From Staphylococcus sp. GSSP0090 (GTDB lineage Bacteria > Bacillota > Bacilli > Staphylococcales > Staphylococcaceae): DNA of 64,000 bases. Numbering within the stretch: position 1 is the first letter of the stretch; every line of letters starts with the position of its first letter. Of this stretch, positions 10,450-21,961 are shown piece by piece. The translations under genes were made by a program, and so were the position numbers. The notes beneath the pieces are model-generated. The model was not told the DNA's origin. It saw nothing but the letters and a program-made list of their open reading frames with translations, and searched no databases. The stretch is taken from the NCBI RefSeq assembly GCF_013391405.1, contig NZ_JACBFD010000019.1, positions 62,001 to 126,000 on the forward strand, read 5' to 3'.

Positions 10450-12631
10450 ATTTATTGAACCAAGTGCAGAAGATATTAAAATTGAACAACTGTATAAGGA
10501 TATGGGGTTAAGTGATAAAGAATACGCTAAAGTTTGTGAGATTTTAGGACGTGAACCTAACTTTACTGAGATTGGTATTTTTTCAGTTATGTGGAGTGAA
10601 CACTGTTCTTATAAACATTCTAAACCGTTTTTAACGCAATTTCCAACTTCAGGAGAGCATGTCTTAATGGGACCAGGAGAAGGTGCAGGTGTAGTTGATA
10701 TTGGTGATAATCAAGCGGTTGTATTCAAAGTTGAGTCACACAATCATCCTTCTGCAGTTGAACCATATCAAGGCGCAGCTACTGGCGTGGGCGGTATTAT
10801 AAGAGACATTGTTTCTATTGGTGCGCGACCAATAAATTTATTAAATAGCCTAAGATTTGGTGAATTGACAGAAAAACAAAATCGTCGTTTATTACGTGGT
10901 GTGGTCGCTGGTATCGGTGGCTATGGTAACTGTATTGGTATACCTACTACTGCTGGAGAAATAGAATTTGATGATCGTTATGATGGCAATCCATTAGTGA
11001 ATGCGATGTGTGTCGGTATTATTGATCATGACATGGTGCAAAAAGGCACTGCTAAAGGCGTTGGTAACTCTGTTATATATGTAGGTTTGAAAACTGGTCG
11101 CGACGGTATACATGGTGCGACTTTTGCTTCTGAGGAATTAAGTGAAGATAGTGAAAGTAAACGACCATCAGTTCAAATTGGCGACCCATTTGTTGGTAAA
11201 AAATTAATGGAAGCAACGCTTGAAGCGATTACGTTTGATGAACTTGTTGGTATCCAAGACATGGGTGCTGCAGGGTTAACATCTTCATCATCAGAAATGG
11301 CAGCGAAGGGCGGTAGTGGCTTACATTTACGTTTAGAGCAAGTTCCTACAAGAGAACAAGGCATATCCCCATATGAAATGATGTTATCTGAAACGCAAGA
11401 ACGCATGCTGCTTGTTGTAGAAAAAGGCACAGAACAAAAATTCTTAGATTTATTTGATAAACATGAATTAGATAGTGCTGTAATAGGAGAAGTAACGGAT
11501 ACAGATCGTTTTGTATTAACTTACGAAGATGAAGTATTTGCTGACATTCCTGTGCAACCCTTATCTGATGAAGCACCAGTTTATGTATTAGAAGGTGAAG
11601 CACCAAAATATAATGAGCATAAAAATGATTATAACAATGTGGATGTAGAGGCAGTGTTTGATGAACTATTACAACATCCAACGATTGCATCTAAACGTTA
11701 TTTATATGAACAATATGATCAACAAGTAGGTGCGAATACAATTGTGAAACCAGGCTTGCAATCATCTGTAGTTCGAGTAGAAGGCACGAACAAAGCAATT
11801 GCATCTACAATTGATGGTGAAGCACGTTATGTATTTAACAACCCTTATGAAGGTGGAAAAATGGTTGTAGCAGAAGCATACCGTAATTTGATTTCTGTAG
11901 GTGCTACGCCTTTAGCAATGACGGATTGTCTAAACTATGGCTCACCAGAAAAGAAAGAAATTTATCAACAGTTAGCGGATTCAACAAAAGGTATGTCAGA
12001 AGCATGTGAAGTATTAAATACACCGGTCGTATCAGGTAATGTATCACTATATAATGAAACGAGAGAAACATCTATCTTCCCTACACCAGTTGTAGGCATG
12101 GTTGGATTAATTGAAGACATCGATTATTTAAATGATTTCCAACCAAGTGTTGGCGATACATTATATGTAGTAGGTGACACAAAAGATGATTTTGGTGGTA
12201 GCCAAGTTGAGAAGTTACTCTATCAGAAAGTAAATCATGAATTTGAAGCAATTGATTTATCTAATGAAGTACAAAAGGGTGAATCAATTAAACAAGTGAT
12301 TAGAAATGGTATTGCTTCACATGTTCAAACTGTTGGCAAGGGCGGTTTATTGTTGACATTAGCACGCATGAGCGCGCATTACCAACTTGGATTAAACGTA
12401 CATTTAAACGTAACGAACGCGCAATTATTTAGTGAAACGCAAGGACGCTATATTGTTGCAGTTAAAGAAGGACAAACGCTAGAAATAGAAAATGCTGTAA
12501 AAATTGGTCAATTAACTAATGATAGTCAATTTAAAGTAGCTAATAATGAGGTTCAAGTATCACGTGATGTTCAAAATCTTACTGATATATGGGAAGGAGC
12601 TATACCTAAATGTATGACAGCAACGGATTAA
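10442..12631 (+). CDS. purL: FGAM synthase large subunit PurL
   Basis: ATP-dependent catalytic subunit converting FGAR to FGAM with ammonia from PurQ. At 729 residues it is the small PurL type that needs PurS and PurQ. Motifs include [12 protein letters not shown] near residue 50, [24 protein letters not shown], and [18 protein letters not shown]. The C-terminal AIRS-like repeat carries [11 protein letters not shown] and [10 protein letters not shown]. Its last codons overlap purF by 22 nt. Confidence 0.97.
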   Translation: MSKFIEPSAEDIKIEQLYKDMGLSDKEYAKVCEILGREPNFTEIGIFSVMWSEHCSYKHSKPFLTQFPTSGEHVLMGPGEGAGVVDIGDNQAVVFKVESHNHPSAVEPYQGAATGVGGIIRDIVSIGARPINLLNSLRFGELTEKQNRRLLRGVVAGIGGYGNCIGIPTTAGEIEFDDRYDGNPLVNAMCVGIIDHDMVQKGTAKGVGNSVIYVGLKTGRDGIHGATFASEELSEDSESKRPSVQIGDPFVGKKLMEATLEAITFDELVGIQDMGAAGLTSSSSEMAAKGGSGLHLRLEQVPTREQGISPYEMMLSETQERMLLVVEKGTEQKFLDLFDKHELDSAVIGEVTDTDRFVLTYEDEVFADIPVQPLSDEAPVYVLEGEAPKYNEHKNDYNNVDVEAVFDELLQHPTIASKRYLYEQYDQQVGANTIVKPGLQSSVVRVEGTNKAIASTIDGEARYVFNNPYEGGKMVVAEAYRNLISVGATPLAMTDCLNYGSPEKKEIYQQLADSTKGMSEACEVLNTPVVSGNVSLYNETRETSIFPTPVVGMVGLIEDIDYLNDFQPSVGDTLYVVGDTKDDFGGSQVEKLLYQKVNHEFEAIDLSNEVQKGESIKQVIRNGIASHVQTVGKGGLLLTLARMSAHYQLGLNVHLNVTNAQLFSETQGRYIVAVKEGQTLEIENAVKIGQLTNDSQFKVANNEVQVSRDVQNLTDIWEGAIPKCMTATD

Positions 12632-14097
12632 ATGAAGAATGTGGCGTGTTTGGCATATGGAATCATCCGGAATCTGCGCAATTAACATATATGGGACTAC
12701 ATAGTTTACAACATCGTGGTCAAGAAGGGGCCGGAATCGTTTGTTCAAATGGTGAAACGCTTATAGGTGAACGTGGTTTAGGTTTATTAACAGATGCGAT
12801 ATCAGATACACAAATGGAATCATTTAAGACATATCAACATGCAATTGGGCATGTAAGATATGCAACATCCGGTAATAAAGGAATAGAGAATATCCAACCA
12901 TTTTTATATCATTTTTACGATATGAGTGTTGCAGTTTGTCATAATGGTAACCTGATTAATGCCCAAAGTTTAAAAAAATCTTTAGAACATCAAGGTTCAA
13001 TTTTTCACTCTTCTTCAGATACTGAAGTTATCATGCATTTGATACGTCGAAGTAAAGCACCTACATTTGAAGATGCTTTTCAAGAAAGTTTAAGGAAAAT
13101 AAAAGGCGGATTTACGTTTGCAGTATTAACTAAAGATGCTTTATATGGTGCAGTCGATCCTAATGCGATTCGACCATTAGCTGTTGGTAAAATGAAGAAT
13201 GGATCCTATATCATTGCAAGTGAAACATGTGCGATTGATGTCCTAGGTGCTGAATTCGTAAGAGATATTCATGCAGGAGAATATGTAGTTATTAATGATG
13301 AGGGTATTAGAGTCGAATCTTATACACGACATACAACGACATCGATATCAGCTATGGAGTATATTTACTTTGCTAGACCGGATTCGACCATTGCTGGTAA
13401 AAATGTGCATGCGGTTAGAAAGCAATCTGGTAAGCAATTAGCTAAAGAAAGCCCAGCATCCAATGCTGACATGGTTATTGGTGTACCTAATTCGTCACTT
13501 TCGGCAGCATCTGGTTATGCTGAGGAAAGTGGACTACCATATGAAATGGGATTGGTAAAAAATCAATATGTTGCAAGAACATTTATTCAGCCAACACAAG
13601 AGTTACGTGAACAAGGTGTCCGAGTTAAATTATCAGCTGTAAAAGATATTGTATATGGTAAAAATATTGTTTTAGTAGATGATTCAATTGTTAGAGGCAC
13701 GACGAGTAAACGAATCGTACAAATGCTGAAAGACGCTGGTGCTAAGGAAGTTCATGTACGTATTGCTTCACCTGAATTTATGTTTCCGAGTTTTTATGGC
13801 ATAGATGTTTCAACGACAGCAGAATTAATTTCATCAAATAAATCACCTGAGGAAATTAGTGATTATATTGGCGCAGATTCGCTAGCTTATTTAACAGTCG
13901 ATGGTCTCATTGATTCTATAGGACTTGATTATGAGGCACCTTATAGTGGATTATGTGTTGAAAGCTTCACAGGTGATTATCCTGCTGGCTTATATGATTA
14001 CGAGCAAGATTATGTAGCACATTTAAGTGAACGTCAAAAATCGTACTTAGCAAATCATAAACAATACTTTGATAGAGAGGGTAATTTAAATGTCTAA
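12610..14097 (+). CDS. purF: Amidophosphoribosyltransferase (PurF)
   Basis: First committed step of purine synthesis: PRPP plus glutamine to phosphoribosylamine. The 495 residues include a short propeptide before the N-terminal nucleophile Cys11 (EECGVFG), the glutaminase motifs HVRYATSG and CHNGNLIN, and the PRPP loop [13 protein letters not shown]-terminal cysteines near [10 protein letters not shown] fit the Fe-S-containing Bacillus type, in which the cluster makes the enzyme oxygen sensitive. The ATG lies inside purL, and the end overlaps purM by 8 nt. Confidence 0.97.
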   Translation: MYDSNGLNEECGVFGIWNHPESAQLTYMGLHSLQHRGQEGAGIVCSNGETLIGERGLGLLTDAISDTQMESFKTYQHAIGHVRYATSGNKGIENIQPFLYHFYDMSVAVCHNGNLINAQSLKKSLEHQGSIFHSSSDTEVIMHLIRRSKAPTFEDAFQESLRKIKGGFTFAVLTKDALYGAVDPNAIRPLAVGKMKNGSYIIASETCAIDVLGAEFVRDIHAGEYVVINDEGIRVESYTRHTTTSISAMEYIYFARPDSTIAGKNVHAVRKQSGKQLAKESPASNADMVIGVPNSSLSAASGYAEESGLPYEMGLVKNQYVARTFIQPTQELREQGVRVKLSAVKDIVYGKNIVLVDDSIVRGTTSKRIVQMLKDAGAKEVHVRIASPEFMFPSFYGIDVSTTAELISSNKSPEEISDYIGADSLAYLTVDGLIDSIGLDYEAPYSGLCVESFTGDYPAGLYDYEQDYVAHLSERQKSYLANHKQYFDREGNLNV

Positions 14098-15118
14098 AGC
14101 ATATCAACAAGCAGGTGTCGATATTAATGCAGGATATGAAGCAGTAGAACGAATGACGAGTCATGTCCAAAGAACTATGCGCAAAGAAGTACTTGGTGGA
14201 TTGGGTGGCTTTGGTGCTACTTTTGATTTATCACAGTTAAATATGAAAGCACCATTACTTGTATCAGGTACAGATGGTGTAGGTACAAAATTAAAATTAG
14301 CAATCGATCATGATAAACACGATACGATTGGTATAGATGCGGTTGCAATGTGTGTCAATGATATTTTAACAACTGGTGCAGAGCCACTTTACTTTTTAGA
14401 TTATATCGCAACAAATAAAGTAGTTCCTGAAGTCATTGAGCAGATTGTCAAAGGCGTAAGTGATGGTTGTGAAGAAACCAATACAGCTTTAATCGGTGGA
14501 GAAACAGCTGAAATGGGAGAGATGTATCACGAAGGTGAATATGATTTAGCGGGCTTCGCAGTTGGCGCAGTAGAAAAAGATGACTATATTGATGGTTCAT
14601 CTGTAGAGACTGGTCAAGCGATCATAGGACTTGAATCTAGTGGTATACATTCAAATGGTTACAGTTTAGTTAGAAAATTAATTCAACAATCAGGTGTTAA
14701 TTTGAATGATCAATTTAAAGAAGGACAAACATTTTTAGATGCCTTTTTAAAACCGACACGGTTATATGTAAAACCAGTGTTAGCGGTTAAGTCATCCGTT
14801 AAGATATATGCAATGACCCATATTACGGGTGGCGGTTTTTATGAAAATATACCTAGAGCCTTACCTGAGGGGATAACTGCAAAAATTGATGTCACTCAAT
14901 TTCCTACGCCGGCTGTATTTGACTGGTTACAAGAGCAAGGAAATATCTCAACGGATGAAATGTATAACATTTTCAACATGGGTATTGGCTTTACTTTGGT
15001 CGTAGATAAAGAACATGTTGAATCAACATTAGAAATACTTAAAGGTCAAAATATCAAAGCATATGAAATTGGTAAAACAGTTAAAGGCACTGAATCAATC
15101 CAATTAACGGGGGTATAA
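14090..15118 (+). CDS. purM: AIR synthetase (PurM)
   Basis: Phosphoribosylformylglycinamidine cyclo-ligase, which closes the imidazole ring to give AIR. The 342 residues show the typical [46 protein letters not shown] and [13 protein letters not shown] segments, and later [17 protein letters not shown]. The start overlaps purF by 8 nt, with GAGAGGG as the ribosome site. Confidence 0.97.
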   Translation: MSKAYQQAGVDINAGYEAVERMTSHVQRTMRKEVLGGLGGFGATFDLSQLNMKAPLLVSGTDGVGTKLKLAIDHDKHDTIGIDAVAMCVNDILTTGAEPLYFLDYIATNKVVPEVIEQIVKGVSDGCEETNTALIGGETAEMGEMYHEGEYDLAGFAVGAVEKDDYIDGSSVETGQAIIGLESSGIHSNGYSLVRKLIQQSGVNLNDQFKEGQTFLDAFLKPTRLYVKPVLAVKSSVKIYAMTHITGGGFYENIPRALPEGITAKIDVTQFPTPAVFDWLQEQGNISTDEMYNIFNMGIGFTLVVDKEHVESTLEILKGQNIKAYEIGKTVKGTESIQLTGV

Positions 15119-15120
15119 AA

Positions 15121-15687
15121 TTGACCAAAATAGCTATATTTGCTTCTGGATCTGGAAGTAATTTTGAGAGTATTATGTCTAAAATTGAACAAGGGGAACT
15201 ACCAAATATTGAAGTAACCGCACTTTATACAGATCAAGTAAATGCCTATTGTATTGAGCGTGCACGCAAATACCATTTAGATGTTCATATTAATGAATTG
15301 AAAAATTTTGATTCGAAAGCTGATTATGAACGTAAAATTATAGAATGGTTAACGTCGGAAAAAGTAGAGTGGATTATTCTAGCAGGTTATATGAAATTAA
15401 TAGGTGACAATATTTTAAGAGCTTATGACAAACGTATATTGAATATCCATCCTTCATTATTACCGAAATATAAAGGGAAAGATGCCATAGGACAAGCACT
15501 AGCAAGCGGTGATACCATAACAGGTTCAACAGTACATTATGTCGATAGTGGTATGGATACGGGAGAAATTATTGAACAGCGAAAATGTGATATATATCCG
15601 GACGATAATAAATCTGATCTTGAAGAAAGAATCAAAGCAATAGAACATGAATTATATCCAGAAGTCATATCAAAAATCATTCAATAA
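15121..15687 (+). CDS. purN: GAR transformylase (PurN)
   Basis: Transfers a formyl group from 10-formyl-THF to GAR. The 188 residues hold the catalytic triad in order: Asn and His in [13 protein letters not shown], and Asp in [11 protein letters not shown]. The N-terminal [10 protein letters not shown] is the GAR/phosphate-binding loop. The start is TTG at 15121, preceded by GGGGGT; no ATG fits. It directly follows purM (2-nt gap). FolD next to this operon would make its cofactor. Confidence 0.96.
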   Translation: MTKIAIFASGSGSNFESIMSKIEQGELPNIEVTALYTDQVNAYCIERARKYHLDVHINELKNFDSKADYERKIIEWLTSEKVEWIILAGYMKLIGDNILRAYDKRILNIHPSLLPKYKGKDAIGQALASGDTITGSTVHYVDSGMDTGEIIEQRKCDIYPDDNKSDLEERIKAIEHELYPEVISKIIQ

Positions 15688-15702
15688 GAGGTGCTAATAT
15701 AA

Positions 15703-17181
15703 ATGAAGAAAGCAATTTTAAGTGTGTCTAATAAAGCAGGTATTGTAACATTTGCTCAATCGTTAATAGAGCAAGACTATGAATTATATTCAACGGGCGG
15801 AACAATGCGTGAATTAGCAAATGCCGGCATACCTGTGAAGTCGATTTCGGAGTTGACACAGTTTGAAGAAATTATGGATGGCAGAGTGAAAACATTACAT
15901 CCATCTGTTCATGGTGGTATTTTAGCTGATCGAGATAAGCCTGAACATTTAGAACAACTGCAAGCACAAGGTATTGATTTAATTGATATGGTCGTTGTCA
16001 ATTTATATCCATTTAAAGAAACGGTTGCAAATCCGAATGTGACAGAAGAAGATGCCATTGAAAATATTGATATCGGTGGGCCGACGATGTTGCGTGCTGC
16101 TGCTAAAAACTTCAAACACGTCATTACAGTCGTACACCCAGCAGATTATAATGATGTAATTGATAAATTGAAAAATGATACGTTAGATGAAACTTATAGA
16201 AAATCACTTATGATTAAAGTATTCGAACATACGAACGCATATGACGCAGCGATTGTAGACTATTTTAAAGATAATAAAGAACATCTACGTTATGGTGAAA
16301 ATCCACAACAGTCAGCTTATTTCGTCAGAACGTCTGACGCAAAACATACTTTAGCAGGTGCCAAACAATTACATGGTAAACAAATAAGTTACAACAATAT
16401 CAAAGATGCGGATGCGGCACTAGCTTTAGTAAAACAATTTGAACAACCTGCTGCCGTGGCTGTTAAACATATGAATCCATGTGGTGTAGGTGTTGCTGAA
16501 ACGATTGATGAAGCATATAAAAATGCTTTTGATGCAGATAATCAATCTATCTTTGGCGGTATTGTCGCTTTGAATAGAACTGTAGATGAATCATTGGCTG
16601 AGGTGTTACATAGCATCTTTTTAGAAGTTGTAATTGCACCAAAATTTACACAAGAAGCATTAGATGTACTAGGTAAAAAGAAAAATATTAGACTGTTAGA
16701 AATTGATATGACGATTGATAATAGCGAACAAGAACTTGTCTCTGTATCTGGTGGTTATCTAGTGCAAGATAAAGATAATGTGAAATTAAATAGAGAAGAT
16801 ATGACAGTTGTTACAGAAGTTGAACCAACGGAAGCACAATGGGATGCCATGCTCTTAGGATGGAAAGTTGTTGCATCTGTTAAAAGTAATGCTGTGATTT
16901 TAAGTAACGCTAAACAAACAGTTGGAATTGGTGCAGGTCAAATGAATAGAGTAGGATCTGCTCAAATTGCTATTGAAAGAGCGATTGAAATAAGTGATAA
17001 CGTTGCTATGGTTTCAGATGGCTTCTTCCCTATGGATGATACGGTTGAATTAGCTGCAAAATCTGGAATTAAAGCAATTATTCAACCAGGTGGTTCTATT
17101 AAAGATCAAGCATCTATTGATATGGCGAATAAGCATGGTATTGCAATGGTTACAACAGGCGTAAGACATTTTAAACATTAA
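15703..17181 (+). CDS. purH: Bifunctional AICAR transformylase/IMP cyclohydrolase (PurH)
   Basis: Final two steps to IMP. The 492 residues comprise an N-terminal MGS-like IMP cyclohydrolase domain ([36 protein letters not shown]). The C-terminal AICAR formyltransferase domain contains KHMNPCGVG with the catalytic Lys-His pair, and [12 protein letters not shown] clear AGAGGTG ribosome site precedes the ATG. Complete and typical. Confidence 0.97.
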   Translation: MKKAILSVSNKAGIVTFAQSLIEQDYELYSTGGTMRELANAGIPVKSISELTQFEEIMDGRVKTLHPSVHGGILADRDKPEHLEQLQAQGIDLIDMVVVNLYPFKETVANPNVTEEDAIENIDIGGPTMLRAAAKNFKHVITVVHPADYNDVIDKLKNDTLDETYRKSLMIKVFEHTNAYDAAIVDYFKDNKEHLRYGENPQQSAYFVRTSDAKHTLAGAKQLHGKQISYNNIKDADAALALVKQFEQPAAVAVKHMNPCGVGVAETIDEAYKNAFDADNQSIFGGIVALNRTVDESLAEVLHSIFLEVVIAPKFTQEALDVLGKKKNIRLLEIDMTIDNSEQELVSVSGGYLVQDKDNVKLNREDMTVVTEVEPTEAQWDAMLLGWKVVASVKSNAVILSNAKQTVGIGAGQMNRVGSAQIAIERAIEISDNVAMVSDGFFPMDDTVELAAKSGIKAIIQPGGSIKDQASIDMANKHGIAMVTTGVRHFKH

Positions 17182-17206
17182 TCTAAAATTGGAGGAAATG
17201 TAACTT

Positions 17207-18451
17207 ATGAAAGTACTCGTAATTGGCGCAGGTGGTAGAGAGCATGTACTTGCATTTAAATTGAATCAGTCACCACTGATTAATGAAATTCACGTAATAC
17301 CAGGCAATGATGCTATGAACAACATTGCAACTGTACATACAGATATAGATGAATCCAATCATGAAAAAATTATAGATTTTGCTAAAACACAGGATATTTC
17401 GTGGGTGATTATCGGTCCTGAACAACCGCTAATAGAAGGATTAACGGATAAATTGCAAGCAGAAGATATCAAAGTATTTGGTCCAAATCAAGCTGCAGCA
17501 CAAATTGAAGGTTCAAAATTATTTGCAAAACAACTTATGGAGCAGTATGACATTCCGACGGCAACATATAAGGAAACAAATAATAAAACGGATGCATTAG
17601 CGTATATACGCACATGTGACTATCCAATTGTATTGAAAAAAGATGGATTAGCTGCAGGTAAAGGGGTTATTATTGCCAATAATATTGATGAAGCCCATGA
17701 GGGAATAGACACTTTATATTCTGAAGAAAAAGGTACAGTCGTATTTGAACAATTTCTCGAAGGAGAGGAATTTTCGCTTATGACATTTGTGAATCAAGAC
17801 TATGCTGTACCATTTGATTGTATTGCGCAAGATCATAAACGTGCGTTTGACAATGACGAAGGCCCTAATACAGGTGGTATGGGCGCATACTGTCCTGTAC
17901 CGCATATTGATGAAAGTATTATAGAACGTACAAATAATGAAATTGCTCAGCCAATTGCACAAGCAATGGCGCAAGAAGGCTATGCATTTTTTGGCGTACT
18001 GTACATAGGGGTCATCATAACAAAAGAAGGACCTAAAGTCATTGAGTTTAACGCAAGGTTTGGAGATCCAGAAGCGCAAGTCTTGTTGACTCGAATGGAA
18101 AGTGATTTAATGCAACACATTCTAGATTTAGAAGCGAAGCAACCGATTCAATTTAAATGGAAGAAGGAAGCGGTTGTTGGTGTTATACTTGCTTCTAAAG
18201 GTTATCCTGGAACTTACCATAAAGGAGATCGTGTTTCAGGATTTACGTTAGATGGTAAATACTTTGTCAGTGGTTTAAATAAAGTAGATCAGCATTTCGT
18301 AACATCAGGAGGACGTGTTATCCTCGCCTTAGGTGAAGGTAGTGACATTAGAGAAGCTAAAGCGAGTGCTTATGATGCAGTAAATCAAATTCAAAGTAAT
18401 GCATTGTTTTATCGCAAAGATATCAGTGATAAAGCAATTAGAAAAATGTAA
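17207..18451 (+). CDS. purD: Phosphoribosylamine-glycine ligase (PurD)
   Basis: GAR synthetase, the second step of purine synthesis, an ATP-grasp enzyme. The 414 residues show the N-terminal [11 protein letters not shown], the ATP-grasp lid [36 protein letters not shown], and [13 protein letters not shown] with the metal ligands. Last gene of the pur operon and followed at once by a strong terminator. GGAGGAAATG precedes the ATG. Confidence 0.97.
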   Translation: MKVLVIGAGGREHVLAFKLNQSPLINEIHVIPGNDAMNNIATVHTDIDESNHEKIIDFAKTQDISWVIIGPEQPLIEGLTDKLQAEDIKVFGPNQAAAQIEGSKLFAKQLMEQYDIPTATYKETNNKTDALAYIRTCDYPIVLKKDGLAAGKGVIIANNIDEAHEGIDTLYSEEKGTVVFEQFLEGEEFSLMTFVNQDYAVPFDCIAQDHKRAFDNDEGPNTGGMGAYCPVPHIDESIIERTNNEIAQPIAQAMAQEGYAFFGVLYIGVIITKEGPKVIEFNARFGDPEAQVLLTRMESDLMQHILDLEAKQPIQFKWKKEAVVGVILASKGYPGTYHKGDRVSGFTLDGKYFVSGLNKVDQHFVTSGGRVILALGEGSDIREAKASAYDAVNQIQSNALFYRKDISDKAIRKM

Positions 18452-18457
18452 TAAAAA

Positions 18458-18506
18458 AGAGATGGAACAAACTGGTTTAGGTTTTGTTCCATCTCTATTA
18501 TTTTTT
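18458..18506 (+). terminator. Terminator of the purine operon
   Basis: Stem AGAGATGGAACAAA pairs with TTTGTTCCATCTCT, followed by a T-rich run (ATTATTTTTT). It lies 7 nt after the purD stop, and the A-rich 5' flank means it could also serve the convergent ykoC gene. Confidence 0.9.
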
Positions 18507-18543
18507 GGATAAAAAATGATTTCGAAAAGTTAGTTGAAACTTT

Positions 18544-19350
18544 TTAATAAATATTTGTTATACGGACATCGTCGATTCCAGTTATTGGGAAATATTGTGC
18601 TAAATAATAGGCACTAATTAAAATGAGGCCAATAACTATAATTAATAGAATATCTTTATACGAAAAAGGTGCATGATAATAATATGTTCTGGGGCCATCT
18701 TTGAAGCCTTTTTTTTCCATGGCCACTGAAAGCTGGTGAGCCTTCCTAATGTTTTGGCTTAATAAGGGGATGATGAGGTGCTTCAATCTCTTTAGACCTC
18801 TATAATTTTGTCCACTTATTAATTGATAACGCATTTTTAATGATTTTCTTAATTGTAAAAAAGATATAATCATTAATGGGACCATACGTATAGCTGCCAT
18901 AAAGGCATATGCTACTTTGGGTTTTACTTTTAAGTGCTGCATTAAACTGTAAAATATCAATACGATTTGTGAGGTAAAAGCAATTAAAATTCCAAAAAAT
19001 GAAATTGTTGATGTACGCATTGCTAAATGCAGCCCTCTAAACAAACTTTCAGTGGTTATTTGAATAAACCCCAATTTGAATAGAGTGTGTGTACCATCGC
19101 CATAAAAAATCATGAATAATGCAGATACTAAACTAAAAAGTATCGTAAAAGTGAAAAAGACGAATGTGATTTTAAATTGCATGCCGTTGAATATGAATAA
19201 TACGGCGAGCATTAAGCACATAATATATAACATATAATCGAATTGATGTACAAATATGATAAAGAAAAATAATAAAACAGCTATACCTAATTTAGTAATG
19301 ATATTCACATCATCCATAAAGGAGTGGTGTTTTTTCCACATATCAAACAT
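18544..19350 (-). CDS. ykoC: ECF transporter transmembrane protein (EcfT/YkoC)
   Basis: Membrane-coupling T component of an energy-coupling-factor importer. The 268 residues hold about five hydrophobic helices (two close together near 22-55) and the cytoplasmic coupling region with AIRMVPLMI and QLSVAMEKKGF, the short A-x-x-x-(K/R)-G motif known for EcfT. The ATG at 19350 is chosen because AGGTG lies 6 nt upstream; it overlaps ykoD by 8 nt. A TPP riboswitch upstream of the operon points to a thiamine-precursor substrate. Confidence 0.9.
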   Translation of the reverse strand: MFDMWKKHHSFMDDVNIITKLGIAVLLFFFIIFVHQFDYMLYIMCLMLAVLFIFNGMQFKITFVFFTFTILFSLVSALFMIFYGDGTHTLFKLGFIQITTESLFRGLHLAMRTSTISFFGILIAFTSQIVLIFYSLMQHLKVKPKVAYAFMAAIRMVPLMIISFLQLRKSLKMRYQLISGQNYRGLKRLKHLIIPLLSQNIRKAHQLSVAMEKKGFKDGPRTYYYHAPFSYKDILLIIVIGLILISAYYLAQYFPITGIDDVRITNIY

Positions 19351-20755
19351 ACGTATCACCTGTCTTTTCTATTAATTGGTGACGTTCGAGATGTAATCTT
19401 CGATTAGGATAACGGTCAATGATTTCTGGATCATGTGTAACCATGATAATTGTTTGACCTTGTTGGACTCGTTGTTGAAACAACTTAATCAGATTGAATG
19501 TATTGTGGCTATCAAGTCCAAACGTAGGTTCATCAAGTAAAATTAAATCTGAAGAAGCACTCAAAGCAATCGCGACACTTAATCGCCGTTTTTGTCCCAT
19601 AGATAATTCATATGGGTGTTGCATTTGTACTGATGTCAAGTTGAGTATTTGCAATAATGACTCTGTTTGCTGTTTGGCTTCATCAATTGAATGGTATTTG
19701 TGTCTATTTTGGATATCAATTTCATCGTATACAGAATTAGTAATAAATTGTAATTCAGGATTTTGATACACAAGGTACATAGATTTTGCTGCAAATTTTA
19801 TCTTATTGCAGATATCATGATTGATATACATTTGACCATCATATTTAATTAATTGCATGATTGATTCAAGTAGTGAAGTTTTACCTGAACCGTTAGGCCC
19901 AGTGACGGATATCCATTCTCCTGCATTGATATCCAAGTGTGGAATGTTAATGAGGTGATGTTTACCACGTTTAATGATGACATCTTGAATCTTGAAATTA
20001 AAATGAGATGAATCAGAGTATGAAAGGTTTTGAACTTTTGGTGCAGAATGCCAAGCTTTTGGATGCCAAACACCATATTCGGTTAATAGTGTTTCATAAT
20101 TATTTAATATATGGGAAGGTGACGCGTCTGCAATGATTGCACCATCATAATTCATTAAAATAACCCGATCCACATGTTGCCATATATGTTCCACCTTATG
20201 TTCTACAATGAGTACAGTTTGATTTTGCCATAGGGACTGTATTTTGTGCCATAACTCAGAAGTTGATTCTACATCTAACATCGCTGTAGGTTCATCTAAA
20301 AATAGTGTGGTTGCTTGTTGTAAGATCGTCTCAGCAATCGCAAGTTTTTGTTTCATACCACCACTTAATTCATTGATATATTGGTTTTTATCCACATTTA
20401 ACCCAACTGCCAACAATGCTTCTTCAATACGCTCATCCATTTCTTCTCGAGCAACTTGTTGATTTTCAAGTACAAATGCAAGTTCTTCATAAACTTTAGG
20501 CATACAAAATTGACTATCTGGATCTTGGAATATGACCCCGCTTGAAGAATCAATTTCCAATGCGTCATATTTCATTGGTAAATCAATCAAGTTTGGAACA
20601 ATACCACTAAGAACATTTAATAAAGTGCTTTTACCCGAACCAGAGGGTCCTAAGAGTAATACTTTTTCTTTATCTTTGATTTCTATAGATAAGTTGTCGA
20701 ATATTTTTTTTTGGCCGTTTGGATATTTCAAACGTAAATTTTTAGTAGCTATCAA
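19343..20755 (-). CDS. ykoD: ECF transporter duplicated ATPase (EcfA/YkoD)
   Basis: A single 470-residue polypeptide with two ABC ATPase domains that powers the ECF importer. Domain 1 has Walker A GPSGSGKST, signature LSGGMKQ and Walker B LFLDEPTAMLD. Domain 2 has GPNGSGKTS, a variant signature LSMGQKRR, and LILLDEPTFGLD. This tandem architecture is typical of YkoD, in contrast to paired EcfA1/EcfA2. The start is TTG at 20755 behind AAGGAG. Second gene of the riboswitch-controlled ykoEDC operon. Confidence 0.93.
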   Translation of the reverse strand: MIATKNLRLKYPNGQKKIFDNLSIEIKDKEKVLLLGPSGSGKSTLLNVLSGIVPNLIDLPMKYDALEIDSSSGVIFQDPDSQFCMPKVYEELAFVLENQQVAREEMDERIEEALLAVGLNVDKNQYINELSGGMKQKLAIAETILQQATTLFLDEPTAMLDVESTSELWHKIQSLWQNQTVLIVEHKVEHIWQHVDRVILMNYDGAIIADASPSHILNNYETLLTEYGVWHPKAWHSAPKVQNLSYSDSSHFNFKIQDVIIKRGKHHLINIPHLDINAGEWISVTGPNGSGKTSLLESIMQLIKYDGQMYINHDICNKIKFAAKSMYLVYQNPELQFITNSVYDEIDIQNRHKYHSIDEAKQQTESLLQILNLTSVQMQHPYELSMGQKRRLSVAIALSASSDLILLDEPTFGLDSHNTFNLIKLFQQRVQQGQTIIMVTHDPEIIDRYPNRRLHLERHQLIEKTGDTYV

Positions 20756-20767
20756 CGTTATTACTCC

Positions 20768-21343
20768 TTATAGGTTGTCATAATCACGCTTGGTTGCTGG
20801 TCTGAATAATTTAGTTACGCCAGTTTGGTCAAGTGCTTTTACAATATAATAAGATAAGAGGCCGGCAACTATAATACCGCTAATTAATCTGAATATGATG
20901 TATAAAGCAAGATTCCAACCAGCGATTTCACCTAAGTAACCATATGCAAAATCTAATGGTAGAGTTATAACTGAAGCTAAAAATCCTGCAATCATTGCAA
21001 CCATTGCTGAACGTGATTTATATCTGAAAATAGCAAATATAATTTCGCAAGCCAAACCTTGTAATAATGCATAGACCATCGTTGCAATATCAAAGCGTCC
21101 CATTACTATTGTTTCACCCGCACCTGCAGCAAATTCTGCAAGAACTGCGATACCAGCTTTTGGAATAATGAGATAGGCAACAACTGCTGCCATAAACCAT
21201 GCACCATATGTCAGTTCTTCAAAATGTAATCCAGTTACCTGTACAGCTTTATAAACGAAATTCCAAACATTATAAATAATGGCGAAAACAACTGCGATTA
21301 ACACAGTTACAAGTATTTCGGATAGTTTTAAACCTTTAGACAT
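20768..21343 (-). CDS. ykoE: ECF transporter S component, YkoE family (thiamine precursor)
   Basis: Substrate-binding membrane subunit of the ECF importer. The 191 residues form about five or six hydrophobic helices, ending in a basic cytoplasmic tail (RPATKRDY). YkoE proteins are predicted to import hydroxymethylpyrimidine or thiamine, and the TPP riboswitch directly upstream supports this. AGGAGG precedes the ATG by 7 nt. Substrate identity is inferred from family and regulation. Confidence 0.9.
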   Translation of the reverse strand: MSKGLKLSEILVTVLIAVVFAIIYNVWNFVYKAVQVTGLHFEELTYGAWFMAAVVAYLIIPKAGIAVLAEFAAGAGETIVMGRFDIATMVYALLQGLACEIIFAIFRYKSRSAMVAMIAGFLASVITLPLDFAYGYLGEIAGWNLALYIIFRLISGIIVAGLLSYYIVKALDQTGVTKLFRPATKRDYDNL

Positions 21344-21360
21344 GATTGTTCCTCCTAATA

Positions 21361-21395
21361 TAAAAAACGCACAACCTTCTAGTAAGTTGCGCGTT
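21361..21395 (-). terminator. Riboswitch-controlled terminator before ykoE
   Basis: On the minus strand an 11-bp stem (ACGCGCAACTT against AGGTTGTGCGT) is followed by TTTTTTAT. It sits between the TPP aptamer and the ykoE ribosome site, so it is the expected expression platform: TPP binding would favour termination. Confidence 0.88.
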
Positions 21396-21434
21396 AAAAT
21401 ATAGGCATACGGATACCAAAGCTACACAGTGATA

Positions 21435-21528
21435 TCGCAGTACACTTTCCTACGCTAGTTTAATCTAGATCAGGTTCAAAGGGTTTGAGGGTATACCTCA
21501 TCTCAGTCACAAAACACCCCTAGTGCGA
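21435..21528 (-). promoter_or_regulatory. TPP riboswitch (THI element)
   Basis: The minus strand carries the conserved THI-box core: GGGGTG, CTGAGATGA, ACCCTTTGAACCTGATCT and then AGCGTAGGAAAGT. The P1 ends TCGCA/TGCGA pair at 21524-21528 and 21435-21439. A terminator hairpin follows. This is a cis-acting sensor of thiamine pyrophosphate controlling ykoEDC. Confidence 0.95.
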
Positions 21529-21677
21529 ATGATTTATTTAAATTTAATTATAATGTATGACTTTTAGCCGTTGATGTCAAGACTATCAAAGAAATTGATG
21601 ACTAATAAAGTAGCGATTTTAATGAACAAACGTTGTTAATTGAGTTTCTTTTGTTTAAACAAGTAAAAAATGATTTG

Positions 21678-21737
21678 AAAATGGGAGTGGACATAAGTCT
21701 TATTTTTAAATAAGATTTGATGCCACACTCCCATATC
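21678..21737 (-). terminator. Large hairpin / terminator after the small SigB-type gene
   Basis: ATGGGAGTG...CACTCCCAT forms a long imperfect stem of over 20 bp with an inner ATCTTATTT/AAATAAGA helix. It is followed on the minus strand by TTTTC and further T-rich sequence. It resembles the dispersed staphylococcal CCCACTCCCA-type intergenic hairpins, and lies between the ykoE leader and the 45-residue gene. Confidence 0.7.
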
Positions 21738-21782
21738 GGATTTACATTTATATTGAATTACTATTAATACCAAGCTTCTAAA

Positions 21783-21920
21783 TTAATCTAGCGTATCTTG
21801 AATATTTTGTTTAGTTTCTTCAGTGTTATCTTTTGCAGATTCTTTTTCTTCTTTTAATTTATGTTCTGCTTTTTTTGCTTGTTCAGCAGCTTCTTTATTT
21901 AATTCTTCTTTGCTCATCAT
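21783..21920 (-). CDS. Small charged 45-residue protein, putative SigB-dependent
   Basis: An ORF encoding MMSKEELNKEAAEQAKKAEH followed by a Lys/Glu-rich stretch ending NIQDTLD. It is entirely hydrophilic, with heptad-like Ala/Leu spacing that suggests a single helix, and has no cysteine, signal or membrane segment. GAAGGAG lies 7 nt before the first ATG. A SigB-type promoter is placed just upstream and a strong hairpin downstream, so the unit looks like a genuine monocistronic gene. The composition recalls small general-stress proteins (CsbD-like), but I do not recognise the family. Confidence 0.75.
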   Translation of the reverse strand: MMSKEELNKEAAEQAKKAEHKLKEEKESAKDNTEETKQNIQDTLD

Positions 21921-21961
21921 TAAAGCACTCCTTCATCATTATGATTATCTATATTGTGCTT

